DNA of 64,000 bases from Jiangella ureilytica. GTDB taxonomy: Bacteria > Actinomycetota > Actinomycetes > Jiangellales > Jiangellaceae. Below the pieces are notes generated by a model. It did no database searches and was not told the origin of the DNA. It saw only the letters and a list, made by a program, of their open reading frames with translations. Where the stretch lies: assembly GCF_004348545.1 (NCBI RefSeq), contig NZ_SMKL01000025.1, positions 16,736 through 80,735 of the forward strand. Direction: 5' to 3'. Positions 16,858 through 25,558 of the stretch are shown piece by piece (the stretch's first letter is position 1; each line of letters opens with the position of its first letter). The translations under genes and the position numbers were made by a program.

Positions 16858-17454
16858 ATGTTGATCGAGCACGACGGCATCCGGCCGGTCGTCCACCCGA
16901 CCGCGTATGTCGCGCCGACGGCGGTCCTGTCCGGCGACGTCCGGGTCGGGCCGGGCTGCCGCGTCCTGTTCGGCGCGGTCCTGACGGCTGACGGGGGAGC
17001 GGTGCGGGTCGGGGCGAACGGCGTCGTCATGGAGAACGCGGTCCTGCGGGGCCGGTCCGGGCACCCGCTCACGCTGGGCGAGAACGTGCTGGTGGGGCCG
17101 CACGCGCACCTCAACGGCGCCACCGTCGACGACGACGTGTTCCTCGCGACCGGGGTGTCGGTCTTCCCGGGCGCCCGGGTCGAGAGCGGCGCCGAGGTGC
17201 GCATCAACGCCGTCGTGCACGTGAACACGCGGGTGCCGGCGGGTGCGACGGTGCCCATCGGCTGGATCGCGGTCGGCGACCCGGCGGAGCTGTTCCCGGC
17301 GGGCGCCCACGACGAGTACTGGCCGAAGCTGAAGGCGCTCGACTTTCCGGGCACGGTGTTCGACGTCGCGCGCGAGGAGCTCACCATGGGCCGGGTGGCC
17401 GCCATCTACGGCGAGGTCTTCGGCCGGCACACCGACGACGTGGTCCTCGAGTGA
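16858..17454 (+). CDS. Gamma-carbonic-anhydrase-like hexapeptide-repeat protein
   Basis: A 198-aa left-handed beta-helix protein. Residues 10-150 show hexapeptide repeats ([LIV]-G-x4) as in VAPTAVLSGDVRVGPGCRV, followed by a C-terminal helix. The usual zinc histidines of gamma-CA (H-x-H and a further H) are partly represented (GPHAHLNG; VVHVNTRV), so catalysis is possible but not certain. It may be a gamma-CA, a PaaY/CaiE-like thioesterase or a structural protein. It ends 69 bases before pyc; bicarbonate supply to pyruvate carboxylase would be a sensible link. Confidence 0.72.
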   Translation: MLIEHDGIRPVVHPTAYVAPTAVLSGDVRVGPGCRVLFGAVLTADGGAVRVGANGVVMENAVLRGRSGHPLTLGENVLVGPHAHLNGATVDDDVFLATGVSVFPGARVESGAEVRINAVVHVNTRVPAGATVPIGWIAVGDPAELFPAGAHDEYWPKLKALDFPGTVFDVAREELTMGRVAAIYGEVFGRHTDDVVLE

Positions 17455-17461
17455 CCGCCGC

Positions 17462-17467
17462 TATACT
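17462..17467 (+). promoter_or_regulatory. Possible -10 element of pyc
   Basis: TATACT stands out in otherwise GC-rich DNA 57 bases before the pyc ATG and close to the sigma-70 -10 consensus. A -35 match is poor (TGGTCC about 15 bases upstream), so the call rests on the -10 alone. An AT-rich leader follows. Confidence 0.3.
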
Positions 17468-17523
17468 CTGGCGGGCGTTCCGTTTCCTTGATTGCTCTTC
17501 CAACAATTTGAAGGGGCGGCAGC

Positions 17524-20500
17524 ATGGTCCGGAAGGTACTCGTCGCCAACCGTGGTGAGATCGCGATCCGCGCGTTCCGCGCCGCGTACGAGCTCGGCAT
17601 CCGCACCGTGGCGGTGTTCCCCTACGAGGACCGCAACTCGCTGCACCGGCTGAAGGCCGACGAGGCCTACGAGATCGGCGAGCCCGGACACCCGGTGCGG
17701 GCCTACCTGTCCGTCGACGAGATCGTCCGCGCGGCGACGGAGTCCGGCGCCGATGCGGTCTACCCCGGTTACGGGTTCCTCTCCGAGAACGCCGGCCTCG
17801 CGGAGGCGTGCGCCCAGGCGGGCATCACGTTCATCGGGCCGCCGGCCGGCATCCTCCGGCTGACGGGGAACAAGGCCACCGCCGTCGCGGCGGCCAGGGA
17901 GGCCGGCGTGCCGGTGCTGCGCTCGTCGGCGCCGTCGCCGGACCGCGACGAGCTGCTCGCCGCGGCCGGCGAGATCGGGTTCCCGCTGTTCGTCAAGGCG
18001 GTCGCCGGCGGCGGAGGCCGGGGCATGCGCCAGGTGGGCGACGCCGAGCAGCTGCCCGAGGCGCTCGACACCGCGGCGCGCGAAGCCGAGGCGGCCTTCG
18101 GCGACCGCACGCTCTTCCTCGAGCAGGCGGTCGTGAGCCCTCGCCACATCGAGGTGCAGATCCTGGCCGACGGGCAGGGCGACGTCATCCACTTGTTCGA
18201 GCGCGACTGCTCGGTGCAGCGCCGGCACCAGAAGGTGGTCGAGCTGGCGCCGGCGCCGAACCTGGACCCGCGCATCAGGGACCGGATCTGCGCCGACGCC
18301 GTCAGCTTCGCCCGGCACATCGGCTACCGCAACGCCGGCACCGTCGAGTTCCTGCTCGACCCCGAGGGCCGGCACGTCTTCATCGAGATGAACCCGCGCA
18401 TCCAGGTCGAGCACACGGTGACCGAGGAGGTCACCGATGTCGACCTCGTGCAGTCGCAGTTCCGCATCGCCGCGGGCGAGCGGCTGGCCGACCTCGGGCT
18501 GTCGCAGGACACCGTCGCCGTGCGGGGCGCGGCGCTGCAGTGCCGCATCACCACGGAGGACCCGTCCGACGAGTTCCGGCCCGACACCGGCACCATCAGC
18601 GCCTACCGCTCGCCGGGCGGCTCCGGGATCCGGCTCGACGGCGGCACGACCCACGCAGGCAGCGAGGTCAGCCCGCACTTCGACTCCATGCTGGTGAAGC
18701 TGACCTGCCGCGGCCGCGACTTCGACGCCGCCGTGGCGCGCGCCCGCCGCGCGCTGGCCGAGTTCCGCATCCGCGGCGTCCGGACCAACATCCCGTTCCT
18801 GCAGGCCGTGCTCGACGATCCCGACTTCCGCGCCGGCGGGGTGACGACGTCGTTCATCGACGAGCACCCGCACCTGCTCGCCGGCCGGGCGTCGGCCGAC
18901 CGCGGCACGCGGCTGCTCAGCTACCTCGCCGACGTCACCGTGAACCGGCCGCACGGCGAGCCGCCCAAGGCGCCCGACCCGGCCGAGAAGCTGCCGACCG
19001 TCCCCAGCGGGCCGCCGCCGGCCGGCTCGAAGCAGCGGCTCGACGAGCTCGGACCCGAGGGGTTCGCCGCCTGGCTGCGCGGGTCGTCGTCGCTGCACGT
19101 CACCGACACCACTTTCCGCGACGCGCACCAGTCGCTGCTGGCCACCCGGGTGCGCACCAAGGATCTGGTGGCGGCGGCGCCCGTGGTGGCGCACACGCTG
19201 CCGCAGCTGCTCTCGCTGGAGTGCTGGGGCGGCGCCACCTACGACGTCGCGCTGCGGTTCCTGGCCGAGGACCCGTGGGAGCGGCTGGCCGCGCTGCGCA
19301 AGGCCGTCCCCAACGTCTGCCTGCAGATGCTGCTGCGCGGGCGCAACACCGTCGGCTACACGCCGTACCCGGTCGAGGTGACGACGGCGTTCGTGCAGGA
19401 GGCCGCCGCCACCGGCGTCGACATCTTCCGCATCTTCGACGCGCTCAACAACGTCGAGCCGATGCGCCCGGCCATCGACGCCGTCCGCGAGACCGGGACG
19501 GCGGTCGCCGAGGTCGCGATGTGCTACACGGCCGACCTGTCCGACCCCGGCGAGACGCTCTACACGCTCGACTACTACCTGCGGCTGGCCGAGCGGATCG
19601 TCGCCGCGGGCGCGCACGTGCTGGCGATCAAGGACATGGCCGGGCTGCTGCGCCCGCCGGCCGCCGCCCGGCTGGTGGCCGCCCTGCGCAGCGAGTTCGA
19701 CCTGCCGGTGCACCTGCACACCCACGACACCGCCGGCGGGCAGCTGGCCACGTACCTCGCCGCCGCCGAGGCCGGGGTCGATGCCGTCGACGGCGCCGTC
19801 GCGTCCATGGCCGGCACGACGTCGCAGCCCTCGCTGTCGGCGATCGTCGCCGCGGCGGCGGCCTCGGACCACCCGACGCAGCTGGACCTGCGCGCCGTCG
19901 GCGACCTCGAGCCGTACTGGCAGGGCGTGCGCGGGCTGTACGCCCCGTTCGAGGCCGGCCTGAGCGCGCCGACGGGCCGGGTCTACCACCACGAGATCCC
20001 CGGCGGTCAGCTGTCGAACCTGCGCACCCAGGCGGTCGCCCTCGGGCTGGGGAACCGGTTCGAGGAGATCGAGGACCTGTACGCCGCCGCCGACCGCATG
20101 CTGGGCCGCCTGGTCAAGGTGACGCCGTCGTCGAAGGTGGTCGGCGACCTCGCGCTGCACCTGGTCGGCGCCGGGGTGGCGCCCGAGGACTTCGCCGCGT
20201 CGCCCGACGCGTACGACATCCCCGACTCCGTCGTCCGGTTCCTGCACGGCGAGCTCGGCGACCCGCCCGGCGGCTGGCCCGAGCCGTTCCGCACCAAGGC
20301 GCTGGCCGGTCGCCCGTACACCCCGGCCGGCGCCGACCTGTCCGACGACGACCACGCGGGCCTGGCGAGCGACCGGCGCGCCACCCTGAACCGGCTGCTG
20401 TTCCCCGGGCCGGCGCGCGAGCACCAGGCGCACCGCGAGGCCTACGGCGACACCAGCGTGCTGTCGACCCGCGAGTTCTTCTACGGCCTGCGGTCCAACC

Positions 20501-20898
20501 AGGAGTACACCGTCGACCTTGAGCCCGGCGTCCGGCTGCTCATCGAGCTGCAGGCCATCGGCGAGGCCGACGAGCGCGGCGTGCGCACCGTCATGGCCAC
20601 CCTCAACGGCCAGCTCCGCCCGCTGCAGATCCGCGACCGGTCGATCGCCTCGGACCACACCCCGGCCGAGAAGGCCGACCCGGGCAACCCCCGGCACGTC
20701 GCTGCGCCCTTCGCCGGTGTCGTCACGCTCACGGTCGCCGAGGGCGACACGGTCGAGCCGGGTGGCACCGTCGCCACCATCGAGGCGATGAAGATGGAGG
20801 CGGGCATCACCGCCTCGCGGGGCGGCACCGTGCGGCGGCTCGCCGTCGGCCCGGTCCAGCGCGTCGACGGCGGCGACCTGCTGGTCGAGCTCGCCTGA
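17524..20898 (+). CDS. pyc: Pyruvate carboxylase
   Basis: A 1124-aa single-chain enzyme that makes oxaloacetate from pyruvate, ATP and bicarbonate, refilling the TCA cycle. Domain order is standard: biotin carboxylase (about 1-450, glycine loop GGGGRGMR near 160-167, MNPRIQVEH near 290), carboxyltransferase (about 525-800, opening with DTTFRDAHQS and holding metal ligands in HLHTHDT), and biotin carrier with K1090 in IEAMKMEAG. Length matches the family. AAGGGG precedes the ATG. It stands alone after the gamma-CA-like gene. Confidence 0.96.
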   Translation: MVRKVLVANRGEIAIRAFRAAYELGIRTVAVFPYEDRNSLHRLKADEAYEIGEPGHPVRAYLSVDEIVRAATESGADAVYPGYGFLSENAGLAEACAQAGITFIGPPAGILRLTGNKATAVAAAREAGVPVLRSSAPSPDRDELLAAAGEIGFPLFVKAVAGGGGRGMRQVGDAEQLPEALDTAAREAEAAFGDRTLFLEQAVVSPRHIEVQILADGQGDVIHLFERDCSVQRRHQKVVELAPAPNLDPRIRDRICADAVSFARHIGYRNAGTVEFLLDPEGRHVFIEMNPRIQVEHTVTEEVTDVDLVQSQFRIAAGERLADLGLSQDTVAVRGAALQCRITTEDPSDEFRPDTGTISAYRSPGGSGIRLDGGTTHAGSEVSPHFDSMLVKLTCRGRDFDAAVARARRALAEFRIRGVRTNIPFLQAVLDDPDFRAGGVTTSFIDEHPHLLAGRASADRGTRLLSYLADVTVNRPHGEPPKAPDPAEKLPTVPSGPPPAGSKQRLDELGPEGFAAWLRGSSSLHVTDTTFRDAHQSLLATRVRTKDLVAAAPVVAHTLPQLLSLECWGGATYDVALRFLAEDPWERLAALRKAVPNVCLQMLLRGRNTVGYTPYPVEVTTAFVQEAAATGVDIFRIFDALNNVEPMRPAIDAVRETGTAVAEVAMCYTADLSDPGETLYTLDYYLRLAERIVAAGAHVLAIKDMAGLLRPPAAARLVAALRSEFDLPVHLHTHDTAGGQLATYLAAAEAGVDAVDGAVASMAGTTSQPSLSAIVAAAAASDHPTQLDLRAVGDLEPYWQGVRGLYAPFEAGLSAPTGRVYHHEIPGGQLSNLRTQAVALGLGNRFEEIEDLYAAADRMLGRLVKVTPSSKVVGDLALHLVGAGVAPEDFAASPDAYDIPDSVVRFLHGELGDPPGGWPEPFRTKALAGRPYTPAGADLSDDDHAGLASDRRATLNRLLFPGPAREHQAHREAYGDTSVLSTREFFYGLRSNQEYTVDLEPGVRLLIELQAIGEADERGVRTVMATLNGQLRPLQIRDRSIASDHTPAEKADPGNPRHVAAPFAGVVTLTVAEGDTVEPGGTVATIEAMKMEAGITASRGGTVRRLAVGPVQRVDGGDLLVELA

Positions 20899-20924
20899 CG
20901 CGCGCACACTCACACTTCGCCGCC

Positions 20925-20952
20925 GTCGTTCGTCAGTGCTGTGACGAACGAC
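20925..20952. promoter_or_regulatory. 11-bp perfect inverted repeat between pyc and the SDR gene
   Basis: GTCGTTCGTCA-GTGCTG-TGACGAACGAC. It starts 27 bases after the pyc stop and ends 13 bases before the next ATG. There is no T-run, and it abuts the ribosome site of the SDR gene, so an operator is as likely as a terminator. Confidence 0.5.
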
Positions 20953-20965
20953 GACAGGAGGAGAC

Positions 20966-21724
20966 ATGAGGATCGCGGTAGCCGGGGGAACCGGCCGCCT
21001 GGGCCGGCACGTGGTGGACGTCCTGACGGGTCAGGGTCACGAAGCGGTGCCGCTGTCACGGGCGACGGGGGTCGACGTGGTCACCGGCGAGGGACTGGCC
21101 GAGGCGCTGACCGGCGCGGAGTGCCTGATCGACGCCGCCACGGGGCCGTCGCCGGTCAAGGAGGAGGCGGCGGCGTTCTTCACCGCCTCCGCGGCGAACC
21201 TGCAGCGGGCGGGCAAGGAGGCCGGGGTCCGCCGGGCGGTGGTGGTGTCGATCATCGGGGTGGACAAGCTCACCACCAGCTACGGCGCCGCCAAGCTCGA
21301 GCAGGAGCGGGCCTGGCTCGACGGCCCGCTGCCGGTGCGCATCCTGCGCGCGGACCTCTTCCACGAGTTCGTCGCGCCGGTCATGGAGTGGGGCCGGCAG
21401 GGCGATGTCGTCTATGTGCAGTCCAGCCGGCGCCGGCCGGTCGCCGCCCGGGCGGTGGCCGAGACCCTCGCCGCCTACGCGACCGCCGTCGACGCGCCGG
21501 ACCTGCTGGAGGTGGCCGGGCCGCGGGTCGAGGACGCGGCCGACCTCGCCGCCACACTGGCGGCGCGGACCGGCGACCCGGCCCGCGTCGAGGCCGTCAG
21601 CGCCGCCGCCGACGACCCCGACGGCCTGCTCTACGAGGCCGGCCGGATCCTGCCCGGCCCGGACGCAGTCATCGCCGGTCCCGCGTTCGCCGACTGGCTG
21701 GAGACGGCGGACGCTCGCCGGTAG
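20966..21724 (+). CDS. NmrA-like NAD(P)H-binding protein (atypical SDR)
   Basis: A 252-aa Rossmann-fold protein. GGTGRLGRHV at residues 7-16 is the dinucleotide loop of extended/atypical SDRs, VVSIIGVDKLTTSYGAAKLEQER holds a Y-x3-K pair, and the rest matches NmrA-like sugar-nucleotide epimerase relatives. Such proteins act as redox sensors or oxidoreductases. AGGAGG precedes the ATG. Frequently these genes neighbour ECF41 sigma factors or TetR genes; here it stands alone after pyc, preceded by an inverted repeat, and converges on the DUF899 gene. Confidence 0.8.
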   Translation: MRIAVAGGTGRLGRHVVDVLTGQGHEAVPLSRATGVDVVTGEGLAEALTGAECLIDAATGPSPVKEEAAAFFTASAANLQRAGKEAGVRRAVVVSIIGVDKLTTSYGAAKLEQERAWLDGPLPVRILRADLFHEFVAPVMEWGRQGDVVYVQSSRRRPVAARAVAETLAAYATAVDAPDLLEVAGPRVEDAADLAATLAARTGDPARVEAVSAAADDPDGLLYEAGRILPGPDAVIAGPAFADWLETADARR

Positions 21725-21734
21725 CGACCCTGCC

Positions 21735-22472
21735 CTACGTGCCGAGGTCGTCGGAGCGGCCGGCCCGCAGGCGCGACCAGTGCGACGCGGGCCGTCCGTC
21801 GACCTGCAGGAGGCTCCCGTCGATCGGCCAGGACTGCGGCCAGCCGTCCGGCGAGTCCTCGTGCTGCTCCTGGCGCCCGTACGCCGTCAGGTCCATGAGC
21901 GAGTAGCTGTTGTCCATCACCTCGACGCCGCGGCGGGTCGTCCAGTAGGTCTCGAACACGCGGTCGCCGTCGCGCAGGTAGCAGACGAGGTGCATCATGC
22001 CGACGTGCCGGCCGACCAGCAGGGTGTCGAGCGTGGCGCCCTCGGCCGCGTACCACGGCATCGGCCAGTCCATGAAGTCGTGGTAGCGGCGGCTCTCGGC
22101 GTACGGGCCCTGCGCCACGACGGCGAAGGTGATGTCGCGCGAGTGCAGGTAGGACAGCTCGAGGACGTGGCCGGCGCACCAGGTGCAGCCCTCGCACTGC
22201 TCGGCAGCGGGATGCCCGGGATGCCACATGAAGTAGTAGAGGATGAGCTGCTTGCGCCCCTCGAACGCGTCGAGCAGAGTGGTCGCCCCGTCGGGCCCGG
22301 TCAGCTCGAGACCGGGGTCGACCTCGACCATGGGGAGCCGGCGCCGGGCGGCGGCGATCGCGTCGCCCGCGCGGGTGTGCTCCTTCTCGCGCACCCTCAG
22401 GCGGTCGATCTCGGCCTCGAACGTGTCGCGGTCGGCGACGGCGGGGAGAGCGGTGTACGGGGTGTCGTTCAT
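21735..22472 (-). CDS. DUF899 thioredoxin-like protein
   Basis: A 245-aa protein of the DUF899 (AhpC/TSA-related) family: the GRKQLILYYFMWHPGHPAAEQC run and the C-x2-C motif in CEGCTWCAGHV (about 119-123) mark the thioredoxin-like fold, and the C-terminus has the conserved YWTTRRGVEVMDNSYSLMD segment. Function is unproven; a thiol redox role is likely. AAAGGAG stands before the ATG. It is 24 bases downstream of the MFS gene and probably co-transcribed with it. Confidence 0.82.
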   Translation of the reverse strand: MNDTPYTALPAVADRDTFEAEIDRLRVREKEHTRAGDAIAAARRRLPMVEVDPGLELTGPDGATTLLDAFEGRKQLILYYFMWHPGHPAAEQCEGCTWCAGHVLELSYLHSRDITFAVVAQGPYAESRRYHDFMDWPMPWYAAEGATLDTLLVGRHVGMMHLVCYLRDGDRVFETYWTTRRGVEVMDNSYSLMDLTAYGRQEQHEDSPDGWPQSWPIDGSLLQVDGRPASHWSRLRAGRSDDLGT

Positions 22473-22496
22473 GACGTGCTCCTTTCAGCGATGGGG

Positions 22497-23894
22497 TCAG
22501 TGACGAGGAGTGCGGGTGAAGCCGGCGGCGGCGATGACGGCGCCGGCGACGGTGAGGACGGCGATGCAGGCGAACGCGGTGCGGAAGCCATCGAGACCGG
22601 AGCCGGCGACGAGCACCGTCGACACGGCGGCGACACCGGCGGCGCCGCCCACCTCGCGCATGGTCTCGACGAGGCCGGAGGCCAGCCCCGCCTCGGACCG
22701 CGACACTCCGGACAGGGCGCCGATCTGCAGGGCCGGGCCGCACAGCCCGAACCCGAACCCGGCCAGCAGGAAGGCAGGCAGCACGTCCGTGGCGTAGTCG
22801 GCGGGGGCGGGCACCCGGGTCAGCCACAGCGACCCGACGGCGAGCAGCGCGAGACCCGCGACCAGCAGCCAGCGGACGCCGGCCACCGCGACCAGCCGGG
22901 CGCCGGCCGTGGCGGCGCCGACGATGGTGACGGTCGTCGCCAGCCAGGCGAGGCCGGTCTCGATCGGCGAGTAGCCCAGCGCCTGCTGCATGAGCAACGA
23001 GCCGATGAAGATGAACGCGAGGAGCGCGCCGAACGCGAGGAACCCGGTGACGTTGGCGACGACGAGGTTGCGGTTGCGCACCGTCGCCGGCGGCACCAGC
23101 GGGAAGGCGGAGCGGGCCTCGATCCGGACGAACGCGACCAGCAGCGCGGCGGCCGCCGCGAACAGCGCGAGGGTCGGCGCGGCGACCCAGCCGTGGCCGG
23201 CGCCGTGGTGCAGGGCGTAGACGAACAGCAGCAGGCCGCCGGTCACCGTCGTCGCGCCGGGGAGATCCAGCGGCGTGCGCCGGTCGAGGCTGCGGTCGCG
23301 GGTGAGGAACAGCACGGCGAGCACGATGATCGCCACGCCCGCTGGGACGTTGACGAGGAACGCCCAGCGCCAGCCCGGTCCCGCGGTCAGCAAGCCGCTG
23401 GCGACGACCCCCACCGACCCCGCGACCCCTCCCACGGCGCCGAAGAGGCCGAGCGCACGGTCGCGCGGCCGTCCCTCGGCGAACGTGACGGCGATCAGCG
23501 ACAGCCCGGCGGGGGTGATGAGCGCCGCTCCGAAGCCCTGCAGACCACGTGCCGCGATCAGCAGGCCGGGGTGCTGCGCGGCACCGGCCACCAGGGATGC
23601 GACCGTGAAGACGGCGAGGCCGGTGATGAAGATGCGCCGTCGTCCGCGCTGGTCGGACAGGCGCCCGCCGACCAGCAGGAACCCGCCCAGCAGCAGGCCG
23701 TAGGCGACGACGACCCACTGCAGGACGCTCTGGCCGGCACCGAGGTCGGCCTGGATCGACGGCAACGCCACGTTCACGATGGCGACGTCGATGCCGACCA
23801 TCAGCTCGGCGGCGCACGCCAGCGCCAGGACGAGCCCGGGGCGGGTGGTCGTGGTGGCCTCGGTACGGGTGGGCAGTGTCTCGAGGTACGACAT
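22497..23894 (-). CDS. MFS multidrug exporter (DHA2/EmrB-QacA type)
   Basis: A 465-aa transporter with 14 predicted TM helices. It opens with the DHA2 pattern (MVGIDVAIVNVALPSIQADLG), has the loop 2-3 motif GGRLSDQRGRRRIF and the antiporter motif C around TM5 (GVAGSVGVVASG). It would export a hydrophobic drug or metabolite by proton antiport. It is first in a unit with the DUF899 gene. The 102-base gap upstream holds an inverted repeat, but no dedicated TetR gene is adjacent. Confidence 0.87.
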   Translation of the reverse strand: MSYLETLPTRTEATTTTRPGLVLALACAAELMVGIDVAIVNVALPSIQADLGAGQSVLQWVVVAYGLLLGGFLLVGGRLSDQRGRRRIFITGLAVFTVASLVAGAAQHPGLLIAARGLQGFGAALITPAGLSLIAVTFAEGRPRDRALGLFGAVGGVAGSVGVVASGLLTAGPGWRWAFLVNVPAGVAIIVLAVLFLTRDRSLDRRTPLDLPGATTVTGGLLLFVYALHHGAGHGWVAAPTLALFAAAAALLVAFVRIEARSAFPLVPPATVRNRNLVVANVTGFLAFGALLAFIFIGSLLMQQALGYSPIETGLAWLATTVTIVGAATAGARLVAVAGVRWLLVAGLALLAVGSLWLTRVPAPADYATDVLPAFLLAGFGFGLCGPALQIGALSGVSRSEAGLASGLVETMREVGGAAGVAAVSTVLVAGSGLDGFRTAFACIAVLTVAGAVIAAAGFTRTPRH

Positions 23895-23903
23895 CGGTCA
23901 GTC

Positions 23904-23936
23904 CTTCGTCCGGTGGTTGTCGTCCAACCGACGAAG
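23904..23936. promoter_or_regulatory. Inverted repeat upstream of the MFS-DUF899 unit
   Basis: CTTCGTC at 23904-23910 pairs with GACGAAG at 23930-23936, with an inner GGTTG-TCGTC-CAACC hairpin. It lies 10 bases in front of the MFS start codon, so it may be an operator for the MFS gene; it could also act as a terminator for the ECF42 operon upstream, though no T-run follows. Confidence 0.45.
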
Positions 23937-23996
23937 ACGGGCCGCTCACATCGACATCGTCCGGAAGAAATCTCGAGAAAAGGTTGTCGGTGCAGG

Positions 23997-25226
23997 TCAG
24001 AGTGCTTCGAGGCGCCCCACGAGATAGCGGCGTTCGGCCTCCGACGGCGCCAGCCGCAGGGCCTGCTCGTACTCCGCCCGGGCCTCGGCCACCCGGCCGT
24101 CGCGGCGCAGCAGGTCCGCGCGGGTCGCGGGCAGCAGGTGGTAGCCGTCGAGGTCGCCGGCCGCCGCGAGCTCGTCGACCACCGCGAGGCCGGCCGTGAC
24201 GCCGTCGGACATGGCGACGGCGACGGCGCGGTTGAGCTCCACCACCGGCGACGGCGCCAGCCGGCCCAGCTCCGCGTACAGCGCGGCGATCTGGGGCCAG
24301 TCGGTGCTCGCGAAGTCGGGCGCGGTCGCGTGGCAGGCGGCGATGGCGGCCTGCACCTGGTAGGGGCCGCCGCGGCGCAGGGCCAGCGCCTCGTCCAGGA
24401 CGGCGACCCCCTCGTCGATCAGCGCGCGGCCCCACCGGGACCGGTCCTGGTGCTCCAGCGTCACCAGCACGCCGTCGTCGGTCCTGGTCGCGCGCCGGGC
24501 CTCGGTCAGCAGCATGAGCGCCAGCAGGCCGCGCGGCTCCGGCTCGCGCGGCATCAGCCGCACGAGGACGCGGGCGAGGTGGATCGCCTCGGCGGTCAGC
24601 GCGCGGCGGCCGTCCTGCTCGTCGTAGCCCTGGTTGAAGATCAGGTACAGGACGGCGAGGACGGCGTTCAGCCGCTGCGGCAGCAGGTCGGCGGGCGGGA
24701 CGCGGTACGGGATGCCGGCCTCGGCGATCTTGCGCTTCGCGCGGACCAGGCGCTGCGCCATGGTGGGCTCGGCCGCGAGGAACGCCCGGGCGATCTCGGC
24801 CGTCGTCAATCCCGTGAGCGTGCGCAGCGTCAGCGCCACCCGGGCCTCGAACGGCAGCGCCGGGTGGCAGCAGGTGAAGATCAGCCGCAGCCGCTCGTCG
24901 GGGATGTCCTCGGTCGCGGCGCTCGCCGGGCCGGCCGGCTCCCTCGCCAGCACGGCCAGTTCGCGCAGCTTCGCCCGTCCCGCGGCGTCGCGCCGGAGCC
25001 GGTCGGTGGCCCGGTTCCGCGCCGTCGTGGTGAGCCAGGCGCCCGGCCGGCTCGGGACGCCGTCGCGCGGCCAGGTGGCCAGGGCGGCGGCGAACGCGTC
25101 CTGCGCGCAGTCCTCGGCCAGGTCCCAGTCGCGGGTCAGGCCGATCAGCGTGGCGACGACCTGGCCCCACTCGTCGCGATACGCGGCGTCGACGGCGGCC
25201 CGTACGGCGTCGTCGGGCTCGGTCAT
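23997..25226 (-). CDS. ECF42-type RNA polymerase sigma factor with TPR-like extension
   Basis: A 409-aa sigma factor. Region 2 (about 10-80, DWDLAEDCAQDAFAAAL) and region 4 (about 115-170, LTGLTTAEIARAFL and MAQRLVRAKRKI) are followed by a long helical DUF6596/TPR-like C-terminal domain (180-409) with the hallmark LYLIFNQGY. This is the ECF42 group, which lacks an anti-sigma factor and is encoded with YCII/DGPF-domain proteins; the C-terminal domain is known to be needed for activity. ATG at 25226 overlaps the DGPF gene stop (ATGA). Confidence 0.9.
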   Translation of the reverse strand: MTEPDDAVRAAVDAAYRDEWGQVVATLIGLTRDWDLAEDCAQDAFAAALATWPRDGVPSRPGAWLTTTARNRATDRLRRDAAGRAKLRELAVLAREPAGPASAATEDIPDERLRLIFTCCHPALPFEARVALTLRTLTGLTTAEIARAFLAAEPTMAQRLVRAKRKIAEAGIPYRVPPADLLPQRLNAVLAVLYLIFNQGYDEQDGRRALTAEAIHLARVLVRLMPREPEPRGLLALMLLTEARRATRTDDGVLVTLEHQDRSRWGRALIDEGVAVLDEALALRRGGPYQVQAAIAACHATAPDFASTDWPQIAALYAELGRLAPSPVVELNRAVAVAMSDGVTAGLAVVDELAAAGDLDGYHLLPATRADLLRRDGRVAEARAEYEQALRLAPSEAERRYLVGRLEAL

Positions 25227-25558
25227 TCCCAGACCGGGCGGATCTCGACGCTGCCCCAGTGGGCGTACGGGTGCCCGGCCGCGATGGCGATGGCCTCGTC
25301 GAGGTCGGCGCACTCGATCATCACGACACCGCCGACGACGTCCTTGGTCTCGGCGAACGGCCCGTCGGACACCAGCGTCTCGCCGTCGCGCACCCGCACC
25401 GTCGTGGCGTCGGCGACCGGCCGCAGCCGCATGCCGAACCGCTCGGCGTCGCGTCGCTGCAGGTCGGCCTGCCAGGCCTGATGGACGGGGTCGGCCTCCA
25501 TCTGCGCCATGCTCGGCATGCGGGTCTCGTCGTCGCAGATCAGCAGCATGTACTTCAT
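25223..25558 (-). CDS. YciI-related DGPF-domain protein, ECF42 partner
   Basis: A 111-aa alpha/beta-barrel protein: starts MKYMLLICDDE and carries the name-giving DGPF motif in VSDGPFAETKDVVGG (about 72-87). DGPF proteins are the constant neighbours of ECF42 sigma factors and are proposed as their sensors or targets; the mechanism is unsettled. ATG at 25558 overlaps the stop of the GNAT gene upstream and its own stop overlaps the sigma gene downstream, both as ATGA, so all three are translated as a unit. Confidence 0.87.
   Translation of the reverse strand: MKYMLLICDDETRMPSMAQMEADPVHQAWQADLQRRDAERFGMRLRPVADATTVRVRDGETLVSDGPFAETKDVVGGVVMIECADLDEAIAIAAGHPYAHWGSVEIRPVWE

Noticed and set aside
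17461..20967. 1168-aa minus-strand open frame over pyc
   Set aside because: Fully antisense to a clear pyruvate carboxylase and of low-complexity Arg/Gln/Gly composition.
21405..25481. 1358-aa plus-strand open frame
   Set aside because: Runs antisense across four real genes; composition is that of GC-rich noise.
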